Assembly (NCBI GenBank): GCA_002729525.1
Contig: PBYI01000015.1
Location: 1 to 64,000, forward strand
Direction: 5' to 3'
Origin: Nocardioides sp.
GTDB taxonomy: Bacteria > Actinomycetota > Actinomycetes > Propionibacteriales > Nocardioidaceae
DNA: 64,000 nt
Shown here piece by piece: positions 1 to 7,633 of the stretch. The notes below the pieces were generated by a model, which ran no database searches, was not told the DNA's origin, and was given only the letters and a program-made list of their open reading frames with translations. The first letter of the stretch is position 1. Every line of letters starts with the position of its first letter. The position numbers were made by a program, and so were the translations under genes.

Positions 1-1219
1 GCTCGTCCGTCGGCGTCTCGGTCGGCGTCTCGGTCGGCGTCTCGGTCGGCGTCTCGGTCGGCGTCTCGGTCGGCGTCTCGGTCGGCGTCTCGGTCGGCTC
101 CTCGGTCGGCGTCTCCACCGGCTCCTCAACCGGCTCCTCCACCGGCTCCTCGACGCTCTCCTCGGCCGGCGACGGCTGGCGCGACGGCTTGTCACCGCGA
201 CCGCCACCCCGGACGACCTCAGCGGACGACCGACCGGGCTCCTCGTCCACCGTCGCGGCCGACGGCGCACCGGCTCCGCGGCGGACCGCGACGGCGGGCT
301 CCGAGGACTGCTCGACGGAGTCGGGCGACACCGCGACGCCGGCCCGGACCATCACCGGGGAGGCCGCCCAGTTGCCGTCGGCGTAGTCCTGGGCGATCGC
401 GAGCACGAGCTCGACGTAGGACTGGCTGTGGTTGTAGCGACCGACGGCGCTGCGCCGGCCGGAGGGCGTGCTGAGGTCATCGCTGCCGGAGCAGAGGTAG
501 ACGGCGGCGCCAAGCGCGGCGTCGTCGACGTCCTGCGGGTCGCGCACCCCGTCCCCGTCGGCGTCGACGCCGACCGACGACCACGTCGACGGGAGGATCT
601 GCATCGGACCGACCGCGCGGTCGTAGCGGGTGTCGCCGTCCAGGGCACCCGCGTCGGTGTCGGCGACGCGGGCCGTGCCGGCGGTGCCGTCGAGGACGGG
701 TCCCAGCACCGGCGGCGAGGCGAGGCCGTCGGCGTCGAGCGAGGAGCCGGCGTACTGCCCGTGGTCGGACTCGACGCGGCCGATCGCAGCGAGGAGCTGC
801 CAGCTCAGGCGACAGGCCGGGTCGGCGGCGGCCAGCACGGTCTCGGCGCGCTGGTAGGCCGAGAGCGCCGGCATCGGGACGTCACTGGTGGAGGGGCGGA
901 CCGCCACCCGCTGGAAGGCAGCGTCGGTGGCGGCGAGCACGCGGCCGCCGTCGGAGACGCTGGCGGGCGTCTCGACGACGTCGGCCGGCACCACGGACGA
1001 CGCCGGGGCACCGCCGAGCGCCACCGGCGCCGAGGGGTACGTCGGCACGGCGGCGACGGGTGCCGTGGCCGGGCTGGCGTTGCCGGTGACGCCGGCGACG
1101 TACGCGGTCGAGGCGAGCACGACGGGGACCACCGCGCGGCGGGCGCGGCGACGTGGTGCGGGTGTGGCCGGCGCGTCGCGCCACCCCCCGAGCAGGGCCT
1201 TCACACGAGTATTGAACAT
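1..1219 (-). CDS. Secreted lytic transglycosylase, 3' end missing
   Basis: The reading frame is open from an ATG at 1219 to the window edge, so the C-terminus is cut off. RBS GAGGGGG lies just upstream. The N-terminus has an Arg-rich start followed by a hydrophobic stretch (about residues 28-50), read as a signal peptide or anchor. A transglycosylase SLT-like domain follows, with AIGRVESDHGQYAG (Glu in the position of the catalytic acid) and a later VGPMQILPSTW motif, both typical of actinobacterial soluble lytic transglycosylases that cleave peptidoglycan outside the membrane. The tail is Pro/Glu/Thr-rich and ends in ETPT repeats, probably a wall-spanning linker to a domain beyond the window. 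Function is known from the family; the identity of the missing part is unknown. Confidence 0.85.
   Translation of the reverse strand, partial: MFNTRVKALLGGWRDAPATPAPRRRARRAVVPVVLASTAYVAGVTGNASPATAPVAAVPTYPSAPVALGGAPASSVVPADVVETPASVSDGGRVLAATDAAFQRVAVRPSTSDVPMPALSAYQRAETVLAAADPACRLSWQLLAAIGRVESDHGQYAGSSLDADGLASPPVLGPVLDGTAGTARVADTDAGALDGDTRYDRAVGPMQILPSTWSSVGVDADGDGVRDPQDVDDAALGAAVYLCSGSDDLSTPSGRRSAVGRYNHSQSYVELVLAIAQDYADGNWAASPVMVRAGVAVSPDSVEQSSEPAVAVRRGAGAPSAATVDEEPGRSSAEVVRGGGRGDKPSRQPSPAEESVEEPVEEPVEEPVETPTEEPTETPTETPTETPTETPTETPTETPTETPTDE
12..155. repeat. 12-bp tandem repeat coding for an ETPT linker
   Basis: Seven perfect copies of GGCGTCTCGGTC run from 12 to 95, followed by five degraded copies to 155. 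On the minus strand they encode ETPT, grading into EEPT and EEPV. The unit is a multiple of three, so copy-number change would lengthen or shorten the protein linker without shifting frame. Confidence 0.9.
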
Positions 1220-1363
1220 GGTGGGTCCACCCCCTCGAGGTGGGACGGTCGAGAATCACCCGTTGGGACCGACCGGGCGCGCGGGGACGGACACCCCCGT
1301 GGTCGTGCAGTCGTCCTCCGGACGCCGGATCTGAGGGGTTCGGGGAGGACCACGGTCCGCGCC

Positions 1364-1651
1364 TCAGCGGCGTCGGAGCCGGGCGACCTCGCGCTCGAGT
1401 CGGGCGACCCGGTCCTCCAGCGCGAGCACGCGCGCCACGCCCGCGAGGTTGAGCCCGTCGGCGAGCAGGTCGCGGATCCGGTGGAGCCGGGCGACGTCGG
1501 CCTCGCTGTAGAGACGGGTGCCGCCGGGCGTCCGGGTCGGCTCGAGGAGCCCGCGGCGCTCGTACACGCGGAGGTTCTGGATCTCCATCCGCACCATCCG
1601 AGCCGCCACCGAGATCGCGAAGACGCCGTCCGTCTCTCCGGCTGCACCCAC
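1364..1651 (-). CDS. hspR: HspR-like MerR-family heat-shock repressor
   Basis: 95-residue regulator. The N-terminal MerR helix-turn-helix is visible (FAISVAARMV, then LRVYERRGLLEPTRTPGGTR), followed by an NLAGVARVLALE segment typical of HspR and a short Leu/Arg coiled-coil tail. The start is set by the RBS AGAGGGGAG six bases before GTG at 1651. A TTG further upstream at 1672 would place the RBS inside the gene and is less likely. The gene is divergent from hsp20, and the 113-bp gap holds candidate operators, so it probably represses hsp20 and perhaps itself. HspR is more often linked to dnaK; here the partner is a small heat-shock protein. Another MerR type is possible. Confidence 0.8.
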   Translation of the reverse strand: MGAAGETDGVFAISVAARMVRMEIQNLRVYERRGLLEPTRTPGGTRLYSEADVARLHRIRDLLADGLNLAGVARVLALEDRVARLEREVARLRRR

Positions 1652-1665
1652 GACCTGCTCCCCTC

Positions 1666-1717
1666 TTGACAACTTCGGCGTGAGCCGGAATATACAAGAC
1701 CTGTAACCGTTGATACA
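1666..1717 (+). promoter_or_regulatory. hsp20 promoter with overlapping inverted repeats
   Basis: TTGACA at 1666-1671 is followed 17 bases later by AATATA (1689-1694), a good sigma-70-type promoter reading towards hsp20. The downstream sequence contains TACA-AGACC-TGTA and TGTA-N8-TACA (1702-1717) as overlapping inverted half-sites, placed over the expected start of transcription. They are not the textbook HAIR sequence, so assigning them to the divergent MerR/HspR protein is inference. Confidence 0.5.
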
Positions 1718-1764
1718 GATGCCGGCATCGTCACCGGCTCGAGAACCCGACAGGAGGACCCCTC

Positions 1765-2208
1765 ATGCTCATCCGCACCACCGACCCGTTCCGCGACTTC
1801 GACCGCCTCACCGCGCAGCTGCTCGGCACCACCCCCCGACCCGCCGGCGTACCCCTGGACGCCTGGCGCGAGGGCGACCGCGTCGTGCTCGAGCTCGACC
1901 TGCCCGGCGTCTCCCGGGAGAGCATCGACATCGACGTCGAGCGCAACGTCCTCACCGTCCGCGCCGAGCGCGTGGCCCGCAACGGCGAGTGGACGCTGCT
2001 CACCCACGAGCGCCCGACCGGCGCGTTCAGCCGCCAGCTCGTCCTCGGTGACAACCTCGACCTCGACCGCATCGAGGCGACGTACGACGACGGCGTGCTC
2101 CGCCTGGTCGTCCCGGTCGCCGAGAAGGCCAAGCCGCGCAAGATCGAGATCGGCTCCGACCGCGACACCGTCGCCGGCAAGACCGAGGCGCCCGCCCTCC
2201 AGGGTTGA
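1765..2208 (+). CDS. Small heat-shock protein, Hsp20/alpha-crystallin family
   Basis: 147-residue ATP-independent holdase chaperone. The alpha-crystallin domain covers about residues 30-130, with the conserved [20 protein letters not shown] beginning, a middle [14 protein letters not shown] strand, and the [21 protein letters not shown] end. N-terminal [10 protein letters not shown] is typical of bacterial class A Hsp20. Start ATG 1765 has RBS AGGAGG seven bases upstream. Monocistronic: it ends 12 bases before a strong terminator. Likely controlled by the divergent HspR-like repressor. Confidence 0.93.
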   Translation: MLIRTTDPFRDFDRLTAQLLGTTPRPAGVPLDAWREGDRVVLELDLPGVSRESIDIDVERNVLTVRAERVARNGEWTLLTHERPTGAFSRQLVLGDNLDLDRIEATYDDGVLRLVVPVAEKAKPRKIEIGSDRDTVAGKTEAPALQG

Positions 2209-2220
2209 CGCCACCGTACG

Positions 2221-2259
2221 ACGAGGGGCTCCCGGGCGCACTGCCCGGGAGCCCCTCGT
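2221..2259 (+). terminator. Strong hairpin after hsp20
   Basis: A perfect 17-bp inverted repeat (2221-2237 and 2243-2259) with a 5-base loop GCACT. It lies between the convergent hsp20 and SDR genes, so it can stop transcription from both sides. There is no clear U-tract, which is usual at this G+C content. Confidence 0.9.
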
Positions 2260-2276
2260 GCGCGTGGACGCGCACC

Positions 2277-3152
2277 TCAGAGTGGGAACGACGTCCCGGT
2301 GAGCTCCTCCGAGCGCTCCCACAGCCGGCGCGCGACGTCGTCGTCGCGGGCCTCCTGTGAACGCGGGTTGGTGCCGGGCGCACCGCGCAGGCCCTGGAAC
2401 CCGGTCGGGCCGATGTAGGAGTCGGGCGCCAGGCCGGGCGCAACGACCGCGTGCACCGTGGGCCGCGAGCCGAACTCCGCGCTCGTGGCGACGAGCTTGT
2501 TGCCGACCCACATCAGCTTGTTCATCAGCGGGTTGGCGTGGTGCGACTGGAGGTTGGTCGCGGAGTAGCCGGGGTGACAGGCGTGCGCGACGACCGACGA
2601 GCCCGCCGCGGCGAGCCGGCGCTGCAGCTCGCGGGTGAACAGCAGGTTGGCGAGCTTGGACTGCTGGTAGGCCCGGGTCGGCTTGTAGCCCTGCTCGAGG
2701 AAGAGGTCGCCGAGGTCGACCTGCGGGCCGTGGTGCAGGCCGGAGGAGACCGTGACGACGCGATCGGTGACCTGCGGGAGCAGCAGGTTGGTGAGCGCCA
2801 GGTGGCCGAGGGGGTTGGTGCCGATCTGCCGCTCGAACCCGTCGACCGTGCGGCCCTCGGCGACCATCATGATCCCGGCGTTGTTGACCAGGGTCGTGAT
2901 CGGGCGGTCGCCCCAGGTCGCGGCGAAGGAGCGCACGGAGGAGAGGTCGGCCAGGTCGAGCTCGGCGACCTCGGCGCCGTGACCGACCTCGGCGGCGGCC
3001 GCCCGACCGCGGGCGGGGTCGCGCACGGCGAGGACCACCTGCCCGCCGGCGGCGGCGAGCTTCTTAGCGGCCTCGAGGCCGATGCCGGAGTTGGCGCCGG
3101 TGACGACGTAGGTCGCTCCGGTGAGGTCGGGCAGGGACGGAGGAGCACTCAT
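2277..3152 (-). CDS. Short-chain dehydrogenase/reductase
   Basis: 291 residues, classical-to-extended SDR. The Rossmann motif TGANSGIG is at about residues 18-25, NNAG at about 90, and a YQQSK catalytic Tyr/Lys pair at about 160. The long C-terminal part and overall pattern (LGHLALTNLLLP, CHPGYSATNLQ) match the retinol-dehydrogenase/WW-oxidoreductase-like group of NAD(P)H oxidoreductases. The substrate cannot be told. It is divergent from egtB with a 153-bp gap. No operon partner. Confidence 0.88.
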   Translation of the reverse strand: MSAPPSLPDLTGATYVVTGANSGIGLEAAKKLAAAGGQVVLAVRDPARGRAAAAEVGHGAEVAELDLADLSSVRSFAATWGDRPITTLVNNAGIMMVAEGRTVDGFERQIGTNPLGHLALTNLLLPQVTDRVVTVSSGLHHGPQVDLGDLFLEQGYKPTRAYQQSKLANLLFTRELQRRLAAAGSSVVAHACHPGYSATNLQSHHANPLMNKLMWVGNKLVATSAEFGSRPTVHAVVAPGLAPDSYIGPTGFQGLRGAPGTNPRSQEARDDDVARRLWERSEELTGTSFPL

Positions 3153-3305
3153 GGCGGCCAGCCTGCCATCCGGCGACGCAACGGTGACGAACGTCTGACA
3201 GGACCCCCTTCCACCCGTTGGACTGTCGACCGGTGTCGGCGGTGTGCGTCAGGGTGGGGACCGCGTCAGACCGGGCACCGTCAGCCGAGTGAAGGAGAGC
3301 CCCCC

Positions 3306-4748
3306 ATGACCGCCCCCCAGGACCGCCGCGCAGAGCCTCCGGCCTCCGGATCCAGCGCCGAGGACCACGTCGCCCGCCACCACACCGGGCTCGCCGCGCT
3401 CGGGCGTGCGCCGGAGGCCGACGCCGAGGGGCGCTGGACCGCCGAGGCGCTCGTGCAGCGCTTCGACGAGGTCCGCGGCCACACCGAGCTGCTCGCCGCG
3501 CCGCTGTCGCCGGAGGACCAGACCGTCCAGTCGATGCCGGACGTCTCGCCGACCAAGTGGCACCGCGCGCACGTGACGTGGTTCTTCGAGACCTTCGTGC
3601 TCGCCGACCACGAGCGTGGCTTCGCGCCGTTCCAGGACCGCTACTGGTTCCTGTTCAACAGCTACTACGAGGGCCTCGGCCCGCGCTACTCCCGCCCCGA
3701 CCGCGGGCTCATCACCCGCCCGGGCGCCCACGACGTGGGCGTCTACCGCGGCAACGTCGACGCCCGCTTCCGCGACCTGGTCTCCGGGCTCGACGAGGGC
3801 ACCCTGCGCGCCCTGGCCGACACCGTCGAGCTGGGCTTCCACCACGAGCAGCAGCACCAGGAGCTGCTGCTGATGGACGTCAAGCACGTGCTGTCGCGCA
3901 ACCCCATGGAGCCCGTCTACGCCGGCCGCCGCCGCGAGCCGGGCACGCCCGACGCGCTCGGCTGGCTCGACGTCGAGGGCGGGCTGGTCGAGGTCGGCCA
4001 CCGCGGCCACGGGTTCGGCTTCGACAACGAGGTGCCGCTGCACCGGCAGTGGCTGGAGCCCTACCGCGTCGCCGACCGGCTCGTCACCAACGGCGAGTGG
4101 CTGGAGTTCATGGCCGACGGCGGCTACGACCGCCACGAGCTGTGGCTCTACGACGGCTGGAACACCGTGCGCGCCGAGGGCTGGCGCGCACCGTTCTACT
4201 GGACCCAGGTCGACGGTGTCTGGCTCGAGCACACCCTGCACGGCACCTGGCCGGTCGACCCGGCCGCGCCGGTGAGCCACGTCAGCCACTACGAGGCCGA
4301 CGCCTACGCCACCTGGGCCGGCGCCCGGCTGCCGACCGAGGGCGAGTGGGAGCACGCCGTCCGCGTCGACGGTCAGGCCGACGACACCGACGCATCCCGC
4401 GTGGTCGGCAACCTCGCCGACACCGAGGCGTTCCACCCGCGGGCCGCGACGCCCGCGCCGGACGGCTCGGTGCTGCGCCAGGTCTACGGCGACTGCTGGG
4501 AGTGGACGGCGTCGTCGTACCACCCCTACCCCGGCTTCGCGGTGCCCGACGGTGCGATCGGCGAGTACAACGGCAAGTTCATGTCCGGGCAGATGGTGCT
4601 GCGCGGCGGCTGCGCGCTCACCCCGCCCGGCCACGCCCGGGCGACGTACCGCAACTTCTTCCCGCCGGCCGCGCGCTGGGCGCTCTCCGGCGTCCGGCTC
4701 GCCGACGGCGGAGCCCCCTCCCCGACCCCTCGGAAGGCCACTGCGTGA
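3306..4748 (+). CDS. egtB: Hercynine oxygenase EgtB (ergothioneine biosynthesis)
   Basis: 480 residues. Non-haem iron enzyme that joins a sulfur donor thiol to hercynine with O2 to give a sulfoxide. The N-terminal DinB-like domain (about 45-200) holds the iron ligands: WHRAH at 85-89 and HHEQQH at 179-184. The C-terminal formylglycine-generating-enzyme-like domain (about 215-470) has RLPTEGEWEHA, GDCWEWTAS and a final YRNFFPPAARWALSGVRLA. ATG 3306 is preceded by GAAGGAGAG. The N-terminal about 40 residues are a low-complexity extension. The stop overlaps egtD by GTGA, so translation is coupled. No egtA (gamma-glutamylcysteine ligase) or egtC (amidase) is nearby, so the natural thiol substrate (gamma-Glu-Cys or Cys) is open. 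Confidence 0.95.
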   Translation: MTAPQDRRAEPPASGSSAEDHVARHHTGLAALGRAPEADAEGRWTAEALVQRFDEVRGHTELLAAPLSPEDQTVQSMPDVSPTKWHRAHVTWFFETFVLADHERGFAPFQDRYWFLFNSYYEGLGPRYSRPDRGLITRPGAHDVGVYRGNVDARFRDLVSGLDEGTLRALADTVELGFHHEQQHQELLLMDVKHVLSRNPMEPVYAGRRREPGTPDALGWLDVEGGLVEVGHRGHGFGFDNEVPLHRQWLEPYRVADRLVTNGEWLEFMADGGYDRHELWLYDGWNTVRAEGWRAPFYWTQVDGVWLEHTLHGTWPVDPAAPVSHVSHYEADAYATWAGARLPTEGEWEHAVRVDGQADDTDASRVVGNLADTEAFHPRAATPAPDGSVLRQVYGDCWEWTASSYHPYPGFAVPDGAIGEYNGKFMSGQMVLRGGCALTPPGHARATYRNFFPPAARWALSGVRLADGGAPSPTPRKATA

Positions 4749-5749
4749 ACCACTCCTCCGGCAACGACGCCGACCGCTCCACCGACCCGGTCGTCTCGGT
4801 CCTGCTCGACCCCGACTGGGCCTCCGGCAGCCTCGTCGACGACGTACGCCGCGGCCTGGGCTCGCGGCCCCTGCGTCTGCCGCCGAAGTGGCTGTACGAC
4901 GACGAGGGGTCACGGCTCTTCGACCGGATCACCAAGCTGCCGGAGTACTACCCGTTCACCGCCGAGCACGCGATCCTCGACCGGCACGCCGCCGACATCG
5001 CGGCCGCCTGCGACGCCACCACGCTGGTCGAGCTCGGCAGCGGCACCAGCGAGAAGACCCGACTGCTGCTGGAGGCCCTGCACGGCACGGGGCGGCTGCG
5101 CCGGTTCGTGCCGGTCGACGTCTCCGAGGGCATCCTGCGCGAGTCGGCGTCACTCATCGGCGAGCACTGGCCCGACGTCACCGTCGAGGCCGTCGTCGGC
5201 GACTTCACCCTCCACCTCGGCCACCTGCCGCGCGGCGACACCCGGATGGTCGCCTTCCTCGGCGGCACCATCGGCAACCTCTACGTCGAGGAGCGCGCGG
5301 CGTTCCTCGGTGCGTTGGCCGACTCCCTCGACCCCGGCGAGTGGCTGCTGCTCGGCACCGACCTGGTCAAGAGCATCGACCGGCTGGTGCCGGCCTACTT
5401 CGACGCCGAGGGCGTGACCGACCGGTTCGTCCGCAACGGCCTGCACGTGCTCAACCGCGAGCTCGGTGCCGACTTCGACCCGGGCGCGTTCGGCTACGTC
5501 GCCTTCTGGGACCCGCACATGGAGCGGATGGACCTCCGGCTGCGCGCCGAGGAGCCGCAGCAGGTCACGATCCCGGGCGCCGACCTGGTCGTCGACATCG
5601 CGGCCGGCGAGGAGCTCCAGGTCGAGATCTCCACCAAGTTCCGCCTCGAGGGCATCCGCGGCGAGCTCGCGGCGGCCGGGTTCGAGGTCGCGGAGACCTT
5701 CACCGACCCCGACGAGGACTTCGCGCTGACGCTCGCGCGCCGCGTCTGA
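4745..5749 (+). CDS. egtD: Histidine N-alpha-methyltransferase EgtD
   Basis: 334 residues. SAM-dependent enzyme that trimethylates histidine to hercynine, the first step of ergothioneine synthesis. Visible family motifs: LPPKWLYDDEGSRLFDRIT and the LPEYYPFTAEHAIL segment near the N-terminus, the SAM site VELGSGTSEKTRLLL, AFLGGTIGNL, and near the end EISTKFRLEGI. GTG 4745 overlaps the egtB stop by four bases, with GGAAGG upstream. It forms a two-gene operon with egtB and ends before a 59-bp palindrome. Confidence 0.95.
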   Translation: MNHSSGNDADRSTDPVVSVLLDPDWASGSLVDDVRRGLGSRPLRLPPKWLYDDEGSRLFDRITKLPEYYPFTAEHAILDRHAADIAAACDATTLVELGSGTSEKTRLLLEALHGTGRLRRFVPVDVSEGILRESASLIGEHWPDVTVEAVVGDFTLHLGHLPRGDTRMVAFLGGTIGNLYVEERAAFLGALADSLDPGEWLLLGTDLVKSIDRLVPAYFDAEGVTDRFVRNGLHVLNRELGADFDPGAFGYVAFWDPHMERMDLRLRAEEPQQVTIPGADLVVDIAAGEELQVEISTKFRLEGIRGELAAAGFEVAETFTDPDEDFALTLARRV

Positions 5750-5766
5750 TTCGTCGCTCCCGGGGA

Positions 5767-5825
5767 TAGTCCCTGACGTAAATCACGGTTCTAGGTGCCC
5801 GAACCTTGATTTGCGTGAGGGACTA
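5767..5825. repeat. 59-bp imperfect palindrome, copy 1 (TAGTCC...GGACTA)
   Basis: Arms 5767-5791 and 5801-5825 pair at 22 of 25 positions around a 9-base loop; one of the three mismatches can be a G-U pair. The element ends in CCGCCA. It is in the convergent gap between egtD and the PLP gene. A second element of exactly the same length and end sequence, but with different arm interior, is at 7560-7618. It could act as a two-way terminator, though it is unusually A+T-rich in its arms for this genome. Confidence 0.8.
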
Positions 5826-5843
5826 CCGCCAACGGCGCAGACC

Positions 5844-7031
5844 TCATAGCGACGCGAGGCCCTCCAGCAGACGGTCGACGTCGCGCTCGTCGGTGTAGGG
5901 CGCGAGGCCGACGCGGGTGCCACCGGCCTCGCCGAGCCCGGCGTGCTCGGCGGCCGTGCGGGCGTAGAACGTGCCCGACGGCGCGACCACGTCGTGCGTC
6001 AGCAGGTGCTCGGTGACCGCCTGCGGCGCGAGGCCGTCGACGGCGAGGAGCAGGGTCGGCGTACGGCGGGCCGGGCGGCCGTGCACCCGCACCCGGTCGA
6101 GCCCGGCCAGTCCGTCGAGCAGCCGGGCGAGCATCGCCTCCTCGTGCTGCTCGATCACCGCCATGCCGCCGACCGACTCCAGGAACGACACCGCCGCAGC
6201 CACGCCGGCGAGCTGCTCGTAGGGCAGGGTGCCGAGCTCGAACCGCTCCGGGACGACCTCGGGCGAGGTGATCAGCTTGTCGGGGCGCAGCGACTCGAGC
6301 AGGTCGGGCCGACCGGTGAGCACCCCGAGGTGCGGCCCGCAGAACTTGTACGGCGAGCAGGTCAGCAGGTCGGCGCCGATGGCGGTGAGGTCGACCAGCA
6401 CGTGCGCGGCGAGGTGTACGGCGTCGACGTGCACCAGGGCACCGACGGCGTGCGCGGCCGACACGACGGCGGCGAGGTCGGGCCGGGTGCCGACGAGGTT
6501 GCTGGAGCCGGTGACCGCGACCAGACGAGTGCGCTCGGACAGCACCGGCGCCACGTCGTCGAGCTCCCACGTGTCGGGGTCGAAGTCGACCCAGCGCACG
6601 GTCGCGCCGACGGCTCCAGCGGCCAGCACCCACGGCCGTACGTCGGCATCGTGGTCGAGCCGGGTCACCACGACCTCGTCGCCCGGCCCCCAGTCCTTGG
6701 CCAGGGCCCGGGCGACGTCGAACGCCAGCGCCGTCATCGACCGGCCGAACGCGATGGCCGCCGGCGTCGAGCCGAGGTGACGGGCCATCGCGCCCCGGGC
6801 GGAGGAGACGACCTCCTCGGCACGGCGCTCGTGCGGGGTCAGCGACCCGCGCTGGCACAGCCCGGCCGTCATCGCGTCGGCGACCGCCTGGGCGACCGGC
6901 CGCGGCGTCAGCGAGCCGCCCGGCGCGTCGAACCGGGCCAGCCCGGAGTCGAGCGCGGGGAAGGCCGACCGGACGGCCGCGACGTCGTACGAGTGGTGCG
7001 TGCGCTGGACCGGCGGGGTCGAGGCGCTCAT
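5844..7031 (-). CDS. Class V PLP aminotransferase / cysteine-desulfurase-like protein
   Basis: 395 residues, fold-type I PLP enzyme. The pattern resembles the cysteine-desulfurase-like group known as TIGR01976: GGSLTPRPV near the N-terminus, LDHDADVRPW, VAVTGSSNLVGTRPD, VHVDAVHLAAH, and the PLP-lysine segment CSPYKFCGPHLG. ATG 7031 overlaps the zur stop as ATGA, so it is translated from the zur transcript; a GTG 30 bases upstream is less likely. The true reaction is unknown. Because egtB-egtD lie next door and no other EgtE is visible, it could serve as the C-S lyase of ergothioneine synthesis, but that is inference and the coupling with zur argues for another role. Confidence 0.85.
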   Translation of the reverse strand: MSASTPPVQRTHHSYDVAAVRSAFPALDSGLARFDAPGGSLTPRPVAQAVADAMTAGLCQRGSLTPHERRAEEVVSSARGAMARHLGSTPAAIAFGRSMTALAFDVARALAKDWGPGDEVVVTRLDHDADVRPWVLAAGAVGATVRWVDFDPDTWELDDVAPVLSERTRLVAVTGSSNLVGTRPDLAAVVSAAHAVGALVHVDAVHLAAHVLVDLTAIGADLLTCSPYKFCGPHLGVLTGRPDLLESLRPDKLITSPEVVPERFELGTLPYEQLAGVAAAVSFLESVGGMAVIEQHEEAMLARLLDGLAGLDRVRVHGRPARRTPTLLLAVDGLAPQAVTEHLLTHDVVAPSGTFYARTAAEHAGLGEAGGTRVGLAPYTDERDVDRLLEGLASL

Positions 7032-7465
7032 CCGCGGCCCGCCGACCGGCACTCCGCGCACACGCCGAACAGCTCGACGGTGTGCGCGACGTCGGCGAAG
7101 TCGTGCTCCTCGGCCTGCGCGGTGGCCCAGCGCTCGACGGCCGGGCCCTCGATCTCGACGGTGTAGCCGCAGACCCGGCAGATCAGGTGGTGGTGGTGCG
7201 AGCGGCTGCAGCGCCGGTACGCCGCCTCGCCGGCGTCGGTCTTGACGGAGTCGACCTCGCCGGCGTCGCTGAGCGTCTGCAGCGTGCGGTAGACCGTCGC
7301 CAGCCCGATGGAGGTGCCACCGGAGCGGAGCGCCTCGTGGATCTCCTGGGCGCTGCGGAAGTCGTCGGACGCCGCCAGCTCGGCCTCGACGGCGCGCTTC
7401 TGCGGGGTCGACCGGCCGCCGGCGGTGCGGGACCCGACGGACCCGACGGGGGTGGGGGTCGGCAA
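7028..7465 (-). CDS. zur: Zinc uptake regulator Zur (Fur family)
   Basis: 145 residues. Winged-helix DNA-binding domain (about 15-85: FRSAQEIH, GLATVYRTLQTLSDAGEVD) then dimerisation/metal domain with SRSHHHHLICRVCGYTVEIE and a C-terminal CAEC giving the two CxxC pairs of the structural zinc site. The HHHHL-CRxCG-TVEIEGPAVERWA pattern is that of actinobacterial Zur rather than FurA. The start is read as TTG 7465 because AGGAGG lies seven bases before it and the resulting length is normal; the frame is open further upstream to 7579, across the neighbouring palindrome. It likely represses the zinc-free ribosomal operon and cobW-type gene at 38-41 kb through the box at 39247. Confidence 0.93.
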   Translation of the reverse strand: MPTPTPVGSVGSRTAGGRSTPQKRAVEAELAASDDFRSAQEIHEALRSGGTSIGLATVYRTLQTLSDAGEVDSVKTDAGEAAYRRCSRSHHHHLICRVCGYTVEIEGPAVERWATAQAEEHDFADVAHTVELFGVCAECRSAGRG

Positions 7466-7558
7466 CGTTCGTCCTCCTCGACCTGCTGCGCCTCCGACGT
7501 CCAACCTACCGTCGCGGCGTACGGCGGGCCCGCGTGGTGAGGGGTTCGCGCAGTCCGG

Positions 7559-7619
7559 GTAGTCCCCTGCGAAAAGCACCGTTCGACGGTCGCAACCGGT
7601 GCTTTTCGCAGGGGACTAC
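7559..7619. repeat. Perfect 23-bp-arm palindrome, copy 2 of the 59-bp family
   Basis: Arms 7559-7581 and 7597-7619 are perfectly complementary with a 15-base loop. From TAGTCC to GGACTA it is 59 bp, the same as the copy at 5767, and it is again followed by CCGCCA. The interior of the arms differs from copy 1 but both arms have changed together. It lies between zur and the sigma-like stub, both on the minus strand. Confidence 0.9.
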
Positions 7620-7633
7620 CGCCACGAGCACCG

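Noticed and set aside
12..155. Short direct repeats that could suggest a CRISPR-like array
   Set aside because: Units are 12 bp, contiguous, without spacers, and encode ETPT in frame with the transglycosylase.
428..1669. Long plus-strand frame across the transglycosylase
   Set aside because: It is the G+C-rich shadow of the minus-strand gene, with Arg/Gly/Val-biased composition and no domain.
2451..3305. Upstream extension of egtB
   Set aside because: It is antisense to the SDR gene; the ATG at 3306 has a ribosome site and gives the family N-terminus.
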